A DNA stretch of 61,884 nt from Pseudonocardia sp. CNS-004 (GTDB lineage: Bacteria > Actinomycetota > Actinomycetes > Mycobacteriales > Pseudonocardiaceae). Each line of letters opens with the position of its first letter. Positions within the stretch are counted from its first letter, which is position 1. Position numbers and translations under genes: made by a program. Below the pieces are notes generated by a model, which was given only the letters and a program-made list of their open reading frames with translations, made no database searches and was not told the origin of the DNA. Below are positions 20,274 to 30,148 of this stretch, piece by piece. The stretch lies in assembly GCA_001942185.1 (NCBI GenBank), contig MKJV01000106.1:1-61884 (forward strand), in the 5' to 3' direction.

Positions 20274-20699
20274 ATGGCTCGACCCGATCCCTATCGAGCG
20301 TTTCGCTTCATCGTCGAATTCGACGGAACCGAGGCGGGCGGATTCCAGTCTGTTTCCGGTATCGAACGCCAGACCACGGCCGAGCCGTACCACGAAGGCG
20401 GCGTCAACGAGTTCGAGCACCAGTTCATCGTCAAGACCACCTATCCGCCACTGCTCCTGAAGCGCGGCCTCGTCGACGCCATGCTGTGGGACTGGCACCA
20501 GGACGTCATCGCGGGCACGATCGTGCGGCAGACGATCTCGGTGGTCCTGCTCGACGACGCCCGCGACGAGGTCTGGCGCTGGATCTGCGAGGACGCCTAC
20601 CCCACCAAGTGGACCGGCGGCGAACTCGACGCCCTGTCCGCGGCCGTGGCCACGGAAGCGGTCGAGTTCGCCCATCGCGGAATCACGCGGCAGGCATGA
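20274..20699 (+). CDS. Tail tube protein 2 (gp19/Hcp-like fold)
   Basis: A 141-aa tube protein: PYRAFRFIVEFDGTEAGGFQ, SVSGIERQTT and VDAMLWDWHQDVIAGTIVRQ are the conserved blocks. A strong GAGGAGGTGACAC ribosome site precedes ATG 20274. It ends by ATGA overlap with the next gene. It differs clearly from tube 1 at 19271, being shorter with a different N-terminus, as for the paralogous tube subunits of Afp and PVC. Confidence 0.92.
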   Translation: MARPDPYRAFRFIVEFDGTEAGGFQSVSGIERQTTAEPYHEGGVNEFEHQFIVKTTYPPLLLKRGLVDAMLWDWHQDVIAGTIVRQTISVVLLDDARDEVWRWICEDAYPTKWTGGELDALSAAVATEAVEFAHRGITRQA

Positions 20700-21883
20700 T
20701 GATCGGTCGCCTCCCCGTCCGGCCCCATCCCATGCGCAGGGGCCACGCCCCCGACCGCCGGGCGGACGCAGCGCGTATCCGGTTCGGCCTGCGGCCGCTC
20801 TCACTGGTGTTCCGCCGACCGCCGACGGCCCAGGCCCCGCCGCCTGTGGCCGGGTCGTCGATCGAGGTGTCCGTGCACTTCGCCGTCCTTCTGCACCGGG
20901 CCGACCGGCTGCGGGCGGTCGTGCAACGGGCCGCGGCGCCCGTGGCGCTGTCCCCGATCGCGCTGCGCCTTCCGAGCCCGCCACGACCGGCGCAGGCTCC
21001 GCTGATGCCCGCGCCGCGGCCGGATCCGGTGGGCCTCCGCCTCGCCGGGCCCGACGCCGGTCCGGCGGAGCGCGGGCTGGGCGTCATCCGCACCACCTCC
21101 ATAGTGGACAAGACGGTGATCCGGATCGTCCGCCTGATCGAGCGCACGCTGCGCCGGGCAGACGCCGTCGCCGTCGTCGGGCCGCCGCGATCGACGCGGC
21201 CGGGGCTCGCGGCCGCACCCGCCAGGGCCGCGACCCCGGCGCCCCCGGCGGCGATGCTGCCGCTGCATCGTCGCCCCGACGGCGCCGACCTCGGGCCGGA
21301 TCCGGCCCGTCGCCCGGACCGAACCCGACGCGGGCCGGGGCGTCCGCGGCCCGGTGCCGACCTGGCCGACACCTCCGTCGTCATGGTGACGTCGGGTCGC
21401 GCCCTGCGGCGGCTGATCGCCACGCGGCGCGCGTGGTCCCGCGCCGCGCGGGCGACGACCGGGCCGACCGGGTTGAGTGCGGCCGCGGCGCGCCCGCCGC
21501 AGGCCGGAACGATCCGCCCCCTGCGGGCGCCGCAAGCCGGTCCGGAGCCGACGACATGGGCGCCGTGCGCTCTGGCCCGCCGCATTCTTCTGCACCGCCG
21601 CCCAGGCGCATCCGACCCGGTCGCGGGGCCGGGTCGGGCGATCCGCCCAGTGCCCGCGCCCGTGCCCGACGAGGTCGTCGTCTGGGCGACCCGCCCGGTC
21701 ACGCGGATCCACCGGACCGTCCCGGAGACGCCTGCCGGTCCACGGACCCGTTCGGTCGCGCCGGCCGCCGGGCCGCGGGCGCCGAGCCCGCCCCCGTTCG
21801 ACCTCGACCAGCTCGACCGGGACCTGTGGCGGCGGTTCGAGAAGCGGATCCGGGTGGAACAGCAACGGCGCGGGCGGGGGTGA
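20696..21883 (+). CDS. Pro/Ala/Arg-rich eCIS-associated protein, unknown
   Basis: A 395-aa product dominated by Ala, Pro and Arg, with no globular signature except the C-terminus, FDLDQLDRDLWRRFEKRIRV followed by EQQRRGRG, an amphipathic helix. It begins MMIGRLPVRPHPMRRGH at the overlap with the tube 2 stop. Proteins at this point in actinobacterial eCIS loci share the acidic/basic C-terminal helix, with low-complexity sequence ahead of it. Hydrophobic patches (SVHFAVLLHR) recur. No frameshift over 1.2 kb. It could be a disordered assembly or length-control factor, but no function can be read from sequence. Confidence 0.6.
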   Translation: MMIGRLPVRPHPMRRGHAPDRRADAARIRFGLRPLSLVFRRPPTAQAPPPVAGSSIEVSVHFAVLLHRADRLRAVVQRAAAPVALSPIALRLPSPPRPAQAPLMPAPRPDPVGLRLAGPDAGPAERGLGVIRTTSIVDKTVIRIVRLIERTLRRADAVAVVGPPRSTRPGLAAAPARAATPAPPAAMLPLHRRPDGADLGPDPARRPDRTRRGPGRPRPGADLADTSVVMVTSGRALRRLIATRRAWSRAARATTGPTGLSAAAARPPQAGTIRPLRAPQAGPEPTTWAPCALARRILLHRRPGASDPVAGPGRAIRPVPAPVPDEVVVWATRPVTRIHRTVPETPAGPRTRSVAPAAGPRAPSPPPFDLDQLDRDLWRRFEKRIRVEQQRRGRG

Positions 21884-21889
21884 TCGGGA

Positions 21890-22572
21890 ATGGCTCAGCA
21901 GTTGGCGAAGGCGACCGTCGTCCCGTTGGACGGCGGCGCCGCCCGAACGGCTTTCGAAGTGTTGTTCAACCCGACCGAGTACAGCGTCGAGTACTCCGCG
22001 GCTTTCGCCGAGACCGCGCTGCCCGGCCTCAACAACCCCATCATCCAGTTCGTCAACGGCAACGCCAGGTGCTGACCATGGACCTGCTGTTCGACACCTT
22101 CACCAATCACGGCAGCAAAGACGTCAGCGCGGTGACCAAGCCGTTCATCGACATGGTGTTGATCGACGGGGACCTGCACGCCCCGCCGCGCGTCGAGTTC
22201 CGCTGGGGCAAGCTCGTGTTCACGGCCGTGGTGGAGAAGATCTCCCAGCGGTTCACGATGTTCCGTTCCGACGGCATCCCGGTTCGGGCCACCCTCTCCG
22301 TCACCTTCAAGCAGTACCAGACGCTCGCCGACCAGCTCAACAATCCCCGGCGCAACTCGGCGGACAAGACGAAGCGCCGCGTCTTCGAGGCGCACGACAG
22401 CATCTGGTTGCTCGCCGCGCGCGAATACGGCCAGCCCCGGTACTGGCGGCTGATCGCCACCGAGAACGACATCGACGATCCCCGGCGTATCGAGCCCGGG
22501 CGGGTGTTGGTACTGCCGCCGATCGACCGAGACGAGCAGAGGGAGGCCGCCAATGCGGATCGCGGAGCTTGA
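21890..22572 (+). CDS. LysM/CIS-tube family baseplate hub protein (Afp7-like; one frameshift)
   Basis: A 227-aa protein. The N-terminal half (FEVLFNPTEYSVEYSAAFAE; LTMDLLFDTFTN; PPRVEFRWGKLVFTAVVEKI) is the CIS-tube family domain. The last 50 residues, RVFEAHDSIWLLAAREYGQP then RLIATENDIDDPRRIEPGRV, form a LysM domain. One base is missing at about 22066 (NGNA-QVLTMDLL), where CCC is read as CC. The 3' end overlaps the next gene by 20 bp. In Afp and PVC this protein links the tube to the spike. Confidence 0.88.
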
Positions 22573-23659
22573 GCCGAACCTCGGCGACTTCTACGTACCC
22601 GCCTTCGTCATCAAGGTCAGCGGCGAGGACGTGCTGCGCGACCTGTGCCTGGCGGTCTCGCAGGTCAGTGTCGACCTCAAGGAGAAGGCGGCGGGCCGCT
22701 TCTCGTTCACCATCGAGAGCGCGTTCGACTGGAAAGCGGGCGAGTTCCTGGCCACCCGGGAAGAGGACCGGATCGACCTGCTCGAGCTGTTCGCATTCGG
22801 GAAGAAGGTCGAGATCGCGGTGGGCTACGGGGGTCCGGCGGAGCTGGACACGCCGATGCTGACCGGCGTCGTCACCGAGATCACCACCGACTTCCAGGCC
22901 GGGGGGAGCCCCGCGCTGTCGATCAGCGGCTTCGACGACCTCTACCCGCTGACCATCGGCAGAAGCTCCCGGAACTGGGAGAACAAGCCCGACAGCGTCG
23001 CGGTGAAGGACCTCGTGGAGCCCCTGGTGACCGCCGACGTCCGCCCGACCACCCCGGTCAAGCGGCGCATCGACCAGAACAACGAGAGCGATATGTCGTT
23101 CATCGGCAAGCTCGCCTACCGGAACGGGGCCACGTTCTACTACCGCGACCGGAAGTTCTACTTCGGCCCCCGCCAGAGCGCCAAGAGCGTGGTCGTCGAG
23201 CTGCTGTGGGGCCAGGGCCTGCTCGGGTTCAGCCCGGAGGCGAACCTGTCGCGCCAGATCACCGAGGTCCAGGTGCACGGCCGGTCGGCGGACAAGGGCG
23301 AGGCGATCGTCGGCAAAGCCAAACGCGGCGACGAGTCGAGGCGCGAGCCAGGCACCAAGACCGGCGGGCAGCGGCTCGTCCCGCTGGCGGCCGATCCGGT
23401 GCTGCACATGCGCGCCGCCGTCCGCACCCAGGCCGAGGCCGACGCCCGGGCCAAGGCGGTGCTGGAGGACCGGGCCCAGGATTTCGTGACCGGCAGCGGC
23501 GAATCGATCGGCGTTCCCTCGATCGTGCCGGACACCACCATCGGCCTGCGCGGGCTCGGGCGGGCGTTCAGCAGGGACTACCTCGTGGCGGAGGCCACCC
23601 ACAAGCTCGACCACGGCGGCTACCGCACGACGTTCACCGTTGCGAAGCCGTCGATCTGA
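22553..23659 (+). CDS. Phage late control D-like spike/hub protein (Afp8 N-terminal part)
   Basis: A 368-aa protein of the gpD/VgrG-hub type: YVPAFVIKVSGEDVLRDLCL, DFQAGGSPALSISGFDDLYP, and NESDMSFIGKLAYRNGATFY followed by YYRDRKFYFGPR. Together with the next gene it corresponds to one VgrG-like protein split in two, as in many contractile phages (gpD plus gpV). ATG 22553 lies within the LysM gene; TGATG overlap joins it to the spike gene. Intact. Confidence 0.9.
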   Translation: MRIAELEPNLGDFYVPAFVIKVSGEDVLRDLCLAVSQVSVDLKEKAAGRFSFTIESAFDWKAGEFLATREEDRIDLLELFAFGKKVEIAVGYGGPAELDTPMLTGVVTEITTDFQAGGSPALSISGFDDLYPLTIGRSSRNWENKPDSVAVKDLVEPLVTADVRPTTPVKRRIDQNNESDMSFIGKLAYRNGATFYYRDRKFYFGPRQSAKSVVVELLWGQGLLGFSPEANLSRQITEVQVHGRSADKGEAIVGKAKRGDESRREPGTKTGGQRLVPLAADPVLHMRAAVRTQAEADARAKAVLEDRAQDFVTGSGESIGVPSIVPDTTIGLRGLGRAFSRDYLVAEATHKLDHGGYRTTFTVAKPSI

Positions 23660-24303
23660 TGGACGCGACACTGTGGCAACCGGCCGCCGAGTCCGAACGG
23701 GAGTCCGACGGCTTCCTCGCAGGCCTCGCCGTCGGCGTGGTCACCGACAACCAGGACCCGGACGACCTGGCGCGCGTGCGGGTGCAGCTGCCCTGGCACA
23801 TCGGCACCGACACCAGCTACTGGGCCCGCTCGGCCATGCCGCTCGCTGGTGACGACCGCGGCACCTACTTCGTCCCCGAGATCGGCGACGAAGTGCTGGT
23901 CGGGGCCGAGGATGGGGACCCCTCGCACCTGTACGTGCTCGGCATGCTGTGGAACGACAAGCAGAAACCCCCGGTGCAGGGCGACGGCGGGAAGAACAAC
24001 ACGCGGCTGATCAAGAGCCGGTCGGGGCACACCGTCCGCTTCAACGACGACCCGGCGAAGCCCGAGGTCGAGGTGGCGCTGGCCGACGGCAAGCGGATCC
24101 TGCTCGACAAGGACACGGTCGTCATCGACGACGGGAACCGGAACGTCATCACGTTCACCGCGACCTCGGGAACCATCGAGATCAGCGCCGCGCAGAAGCT
24201 CAGCCTGACCGCGCCCACGGTCGCGATCGAGGCCACGACCTCGCTGAACGTCAAGTCGTCGGGAACGCTCGCGCTCAGCGGCTCCCTCGTCCAGATCAAC
24301 TGA
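23659..24303 (+). CDS. Baseplate assembly protein V-like spike
   Basis: A 214-aa protein. The first 100 residues form the gpV/gp5 OB-fold (GVVTDNQDPDDLARVRVQLP; YFVPEIGDEVLVGAEDGDPS; YVLGMLWNDKQKPP). The rest is a repetitive beta-helix needle (VEVALADGKRILLDKDTVVI; ISAAQKLSLTAPTVAIEATT). It forms the central spike beneath the tube and is capped by the PAAR protein encoded next. The start overlaps the preceding stop (TGATG). Intact. Confidence 0.92.
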   Translation: MDATLWQPAAESERESDGFLAGLAVGVVTDNQDPDDLARVRVQLPWHIGTDTSYWARSAMPLAGDDRGTYFVPEIGDEVLVGAEDGDPSHLYVLGMLWNDKQKPPVQGDGGKNNTRLIKSRSGHTVRFNDDPAKPEVEVALADGKRILLDKDTVVIDDGNRNVITFTATSGTIEISAAQKLSLTAPTVAIEATTSLNVKSSGTLALSGSLVQIN

Positions 24304-24312
24304 GGAGACAGG

Positions 24313-24608
24313 ATGGGGCAGCCTGCCGCCCGGGTCGGTGACATCACCAGCCACGGCACCCCGCTCGGCCCCGGCCCGGGTTGCCCGACCGTGCTGATCG
24401 GGGGCAAGCCCGCGTGGCGCGCGGGCAGCGACACCCATGTCTGCCCGTTGTTCGACGGGCCGAAGGCGCACGTCGGTGGCGTGATCGCGGTCGGGAGCGC
24501 CACCGTGCTCATCGGCGGCCTGCCCGCCGCGCGCCAGGGCGACCAGGTCGTCGAGGTGGGCGCGCCAACGCGATCGTGGTCGGCCTGCCTACCGTGGTGA
24601 TCGGCTAG
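24313..24608 (+). CDS. PAAR-domain spike tip protein (one frameshift)
   Basis: A 98-aa PAAR protein: AARVGDITSHGTPLGPGPGC at the start, a His/Cys set (DTHVCPLFDGPKAHVGG) that in this fold binds zinc, then VLIGGLPAARQGDQVVEVGG and the terminal ANAIVVGLPTVVIG. A base is missing at about 24562 (GG read as G), which otherwise makes it end TRSWSACLPW. AGGAGACAGG precedes ATG 24313. The cone caps the spike trimer. Confidence 0.92.
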
Positions 24609-24610
24609 CC

Positions 24611-25036
24611 ATGACCGTCAGCGACGACCGACGGGGCCGCGAGTTCCTCGGGGTCGGCTGGGCGTTCCCGCCCCGCATCGACTCCGCGACGGGCCTGCCC
24701 GCGCGGGTGTCCTACGAGGAGGACATCCGGCAGTCGATCCTGATCATCCTCACCACGGCCAAGGGCGAGCGGGTGATGCGGCCCGACTTCGGCTGCGGCA
24801 TCCACGACCTCGTGTTCGCGGCGGTCTCCGCCCAGGTCGTCGCGCAGATCGAGGCGACGGTGCGCGACGCGCTGCGCACCTACGAGGCCCGCGTCGACGT
24901 CCGTGCGGTGACGGTCGGCACCGCCAAGCTGGCGCGGGGCTTCCTCGAAGTCGTCATCGATTACCAGGTCCGGGCGACCAACCAGCCCGGCAACTTCGTG
25001 TACCCGTTCTACTTCCGGGAGTCGGCGAGCCGATGA
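24611..25036 (+). CDS. gp25-like baseplate wedge protein
   Basis: A 141-aa GPW/gp25 family protein: FLGVGWAFPPRIDSATG, YEEDIRQSILIILTTAKGER and VMRPDFGCGIHDLVFA are the conserved gp25 core (the RxxxPxFGCxxxDLxF type block). It contributes to the inner baseplate and primes sheath assembly. ATG 24611 is 2 bp after the PAAR stop, and the end overlaps the next start by ATGA. Intact. Confidence 0.94.
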   Translation: MTVSDDRRGREFLGVGWAFPPRIDSATGLPARVSYEEDIRQSILIILTTAKGERVMRPDFGCGIHDLVFAAVSAQVVAQIEATVRDALRTYEARVDVRAVTVGTAKLARGFLEVVIDYQVRATNQPGNFVYPFYFRESASR

Positions 25037-28000
25037 CCACCTATCGAAACCTCCTCGCGGCAGGCGCCCACCCGACGGTCGATCCCCGTCGGGCCGCGGC
25101 GCTGCGGGCCTACCTGCGCCGGCTGGCTTCGTCGCTGACGCCGTCCTGGGTGCCGACCGAACAACGCGACGATTTCGGCTGGGCCTTGCTCGCGATCGCC
25201 GCCCGACTCGGCGAGGAGACGACCCGTCGGCTGGACCAGACCCCCGAACGGGACGCGATCGCGTTCTTCGACTTCCTCGGGCTGCCGCCGATGCCACCGC
25301 GCGCCGCCACCGGTGTGCTGGCCATGGCGCTGGCCGAGGGCGCACTCCATCCCGTGGTCGCGCCGGTCCGCACGCAGGTCGAGGTGACCGCGGGGGACGA
25401 CGACGTGCCGTTCGAGACCCTCCACAAGCTGCGGATCGTGCCGGGCCGGATCGCCGAATTGGTCGCCGTCGATCCCGCCACCGATCACATCGAGCTGGCT
25501 CCGGCGCAGGTCACCGCCCTGGAACGACCCGCGCCGACCCCAGCGGGCTACGCGGTGGTGGCCGCCGCGGCCGCGGGCAGCGCGACCCTGCAGCTCAGCC
25601 CCGCGGTCGGGCTGGCCCCCGAGGACGTCCTGCGCATCGGGACGGCGGCGTACCGGATCGCGACGGTCGACAAGAGCACCGGCATCGTGACCCTCCACGA
25701 CGAGCTGGAGGCCCCTGTCGCCCCCGGCACGGCCGTGACCAGGATCGCGACGTTCACGTCGTTCACCCTGCGGGACCAGCAACGGCACGCCTTCTACGTC
25801 GGGCACTCCACGCTGTTCGACCTGAAGCAGCGCGCCACGATCGCGCTCGTTGTCAGGCCGCCGAACCTGGCCCGTGAGCTGACCCGGCTCGACGTCGACT
25901 ACGCGATGTGGGGCACGAAGGAGGGCGACTCCGCGCCCGACTGGCATCCGCTGGTGCTGCTCGGCACCACCGACGGCACCCTCCAGCTGAGCAAGCCGGA
26001 CGCGGGCACCGTCGACAAGGTCGAGGTCGACGGCCGCAAGAGCCGCTGGCTGCGCGCCGAGCTCCCCGGCCCGGTGAGCCGCCCGCGCAGCCTCAGCTCG
26101 CCCGTGGCGGAGATTCGCGTCGGCGTCGCCTCCGCTGCACCGACCGAGCCTGGGCCGACCGTCCCGGATACGACTGAAGGCAGCCGCACCATCGCGCAGG
26201 CCTTCTACAACGGCACCCCGCTCTCCACGGCGCGCCGGTTCTTCCCGTTCGGACCCGAGCCGCTGCGCTTCGACACATTCGCCTTCGCCGCGCCCGAGGC
26301 GCTCTCGAAGGAGGGCGCCCACGTCGCCGTCGACATCACGATGGTCGACTCGTCGCTCACCACGTTCGACATCGTCACCGTGGCCGACGCGGCGACCGCT
26401 CGCGGGTACGGCGTGGGACGCAACGGCGATCTCCAGGCGCTGGCGTTCCGCTCCGGCGGCGGCCTGCGCTGGAACCCGCTGCCCGCGATCAGCGGGGACG
26501 GAGGACGGGTTCTCCTGGCGGGCGCCGCTGCGGTCGAGATCGCGACGGCGGGCACCGACCTGGTGGTCGGCGTCGACCGGGCCGCCACGCTCCGGGCGGC
26601 CACGATCAAACGGTCTGCCGAACCGCCCGCGCCGACAGTCGACGGGACCTGGGCCGAGCTACCCGTCCTCGACGCGTCGGCCGACATGGCGCTGACAACC
26701 ACCAACGGACGGCCGCCCGGGCCGGTCCTCGCGCCTGCACCGTCCGGCTCCGGGCTGGCGGCGGTCCTGTTCGGTGTGGCCGACGGCAAGCTGCACGCGC
26801 TGAAGATGACCGAGTCCGGTAAGCCGGTCGGTAGCGCGTGGCGGGAGGTGACGGTCGGCGCCGAGGGGCCGACGCTGACCGGGGCCTGGAGGCTCACCCC
26901 GGTGCAGGGCCCGGCCTGGCCCGGGCGTCCGGAATGCGTGGAGCTGCTGGCGCTCGACCCGGACGGTGCCCTGTGGCTAGGCGGGATCAGCGGGGTCGAT
27001 GCCACGGCGAACCCACCGACCGTCACGTGGGAGCAGCTGGCCGACGCGTCGGTGCCCGCGGCCGACGACATCGCGCCCGCCGCCACCCGGTTCCGACCCA
27101 CCGACGGGGGCGCGTCGCGGCTCTGGATCGCTTACGCGCGGCGCGGCGACACCACGACGACGCCGCCGACCCCATCGACGCTGCGGGGCCTCCTCTTCCT
27201 CGGGAACGGATCATCGTCTCCGCTCGACGGGCCCGTGGGCGCGACCGTGGACCCCAAGACCGCGTTGCACGCCAACCCGAGCGTGGTCAGCGCCGACGAT
27301 CGGCCGGTCACGGTCGGCCTCGCCGCGGGCGGGGTGCTCCTCTGGCTCGGTCCCGGCATGCTCGAGCGCACCCGGCCGACCCCTCGCGACACGCCGACCA
27401 GGCGGCCGCTCCTGCTGCAGGCCGGGAGCGCTCGACCGCCCGAGGTGGTGCTCGGCGGGACCGACGAGCGTCTCTTCCGCGCCGCGCTCGTGCCCCTGAT
27501 CGTCGACTACACCCTGCACAACGTCGTTGCCCCTGACAGCAAGGACATCCCGCACTACGTCGAGGTCGGCGATCCACCCACAGCCTGGGTCGAGCTCAAG
27601 GCGAGCAACCGCCAGTTCGTGCAGGGCACCCTGCGTGTCTACCAGGTCGACATCCCACTTGAGGTCGGCACGCCGCTCACCTTCCTGCAGCGCGTCCCGA
27701 AGTTGGAGAAGAACCTGCTGGGCGCGGTCGACCCCGCCGACCGGACCCTTGTGCGGCTCGACCCCGTCGACACGGTCACCAAGGTGGGCGCGCGGTTGAT
27801 CATCGACGAGGTCAGCTACCGGGTGGTAGCCCTGTCCGCCGCCACGCCGCCCGCCGCCCCGGTGGCCACCCTGTCCACGGCGGTGCCCGGGAGCGCCGCC
27901 ACAGTCGTCTACGAGTCCACCCGACCCATACCGTCGCTGGCGGGAGCCACGGTGCGCGCCACCGATCTGGCCACGTTGGCCGAGCTCACCACCGCCGTCG

Positions 28001-30148
28001 ACACGGTCGCCGCACTGCGCTTCCCGCCACCCGCGAACCCCACCCTGCAGGAGCCGAGATCCGTGCTGTTCGTCCGGCGCAAGGCGGCCACGGGACCGCT
28101 GCGGGTGCTCGTGGCGAAGGCGTGGACTACACCACCACCCCCACCCACCTCGGGATCGGCCGGGCTCCCGGGTGTGCTCGCCCAGCCGCTCGAATGGACC
28201 GAGAACGCGCTCGAGCGCGGCTACCAGAACCCCGAGCTGTCGTGGGAGTACTACGACGGGGAGGCTGGCGGCGCATCGAGAACGGCTTCGTCGACGGCAC
28301 CACCAACCTGTCCCGCAGCGGGTGCGTCCAGTTCGTGGTGCCCAACGACCTGGCGACGACCGACATCGGCGGCAAGACCGACTACTGGATCCGGGCCCGG
28401 CTCATCGGCGGGGACTACGGCCGACCGAGCTACATCGTCACCCCCGACGGAGGCAAGCAGACGGTGACCATCGACACCGCTGATCTGCATCCCCCGGAGA
28501 TCCTGGCGATCGAGGCCGCCTTCGCTCTCGCCCTCGCCGACCAGCGGCCCCCGGAGATCCTGCTCGTCGCGAACAACCTGGACACCCGCGACCAGACCCA
28601 GGCCGCGGTGGTGCCCGAGGCCCGATTCGACCTCTTCCAGGGCGCGGTGGCGCTTGACGCCCCCGATCGCGCGGTGCACGTCGGGCTTACTGGTCCGATC
28701 AGCCGCGGGTCGCTGTCCCTGCTCGTCGATGCCACCGACCAGGACGGCACCGGAACGCTCACCGTGGACCTCCGCACCGCCGACGGCTGGCGGGCGGTCG
28801 GCGTGGACGACCGCACCGCGGCCCTTCGCCGCCGCGGGATGCTCACCCTGACACTCGACGTCGACCCGGTCACCGTCCGCCTATTCGGGACCGAGCGGGT
28901 CTGGCTGCGGTGCCGACCCGCTCCGGCGGAGGCAGTGACCTGGGCACCCGACGTGCGGGGACTCTTCCTCAACGCCGTCGAGATCAGCCAGGCGCGCACC
29001 ATCCAGAACGAGGTCCTCGGCTCCAGTCTGGGCGAGCCGGGCCTCACCGTCGTGCTCGCCGAGGCGCCGGTGCTGCCCGACACCGTCCGGATCCGGGTGC
29101 GCGAGCGGTTGAGCGACGAGGAGCAGACCGCGCTCGAAGCCGCGCAGCAGGCTGCGGTCGAGCCGGGTCGCGAACCGCCGGCCCCGGTGGTGGTCACGGG
29201 CCTCGAACAGGTCCCCGGGGCGTGGGTGCTGTGGCGGCGCGTGGACAGCCTGATCGGGCAGGACGCCGATGCCCGGGTCTACGTGCTCGACCCCGGCTCG
29301 GGCCGGGTGACCTTCGGCGACGGTCGCCACGGCAAGATCCCGCCCGCCGGGCGGGACTGCATCCGGGCGTTCGCCTACCAGCAGGGCGGCGGCGAGGCGG
29401 GCAACGTGGCGGCCTGGTCGGAGGCCAAAGTGACCTCGGCCGTGGAGGGCGTCGACACGGTCGTCCTGCCGGTCGACGCCGCGGGCGGATTCGGCGCCGC
29501 GGGCACGGCGTCTGCGGTCGACGCGGCCGTCCGCGCGTCCCTGCTCGCCACGGCGCCCGACCTGCTCCGCCACGCGGGCCATGGGCTCAGCCCGGCGGAC
29601 ATCGAGGCGTTGGCCGTCGCCTCCGCCACCGACGTCGTCCGCGCCCGATGCGCCCGTCCGAGCGGCGCGCACACGCCGATCACCGTCACGCTCTCGGTGC
29701 GCGACGGTGATCGGCGACGTCCGGTGCCGACGCTGGCGCGGCGCGACGGGGTCGCCGCGTACCTGCGCGACGTCGGGTGGGGCGCGCTGGGCGAGGACGG
29801 GATCGTGGTCACGGCGCGACCTACGTCGGGGTGGCGGTGCGCGTCGATCTCGTCGCCGCGCGGGGGTTCATCGCCGACGTCGAGGATGCCGCGAAGACGA
29901 CCCTCACCACGCTGTTCCACCCGGTCGACGGCGGCCCGGACGGCACCGGCTGGTCGTTCGGCCGCACCCCGACCGACAGCGACGTGCTGCGCGCGCTGCA
30001 CGGGATCGACGGGCTCGACCGGGTGTCGGCGATCGCGCTCACCCCGACCGGCGCCGGGTCGCAAGTCCACGTGCCCGTCGACGGCCTGGTGACCGCCGAG
30101 CCCACCGACATCACGGTGGTCGTGACCACCCCCGAGGGGCAGCCGTGA
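25033..30148 (+). CDS. Large putative baseplate assembly protein (gpJ/gp6-like; two frameshifts)
   Basis: A 1705-aa protein when missing bases at about 28262 and 29815 are restored. The N-terminus (ILAAGAHPTVDPR-like start, then TPSWVPTEQRDDFGWALLAI and RLGEETTRRLDQTPERDAIA) and the C-terminal block (FGDGRHGKIPPAGRDCIRAF, YQQGGGEAGNVAAWSEAK, FHPVDGGPDGTGWSFGRTP) are those of the long actinobacterial baseplate proteins related to phage baseplate J/gp47. The central 900 residues are beta-rich with repeated TVRLFGTERVWL-type strands. It probably forms the wedge that holds fibres and sheath. It overlaps gp25 (ATGA) and the next gene (GTGA). Confidence 0.85.
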
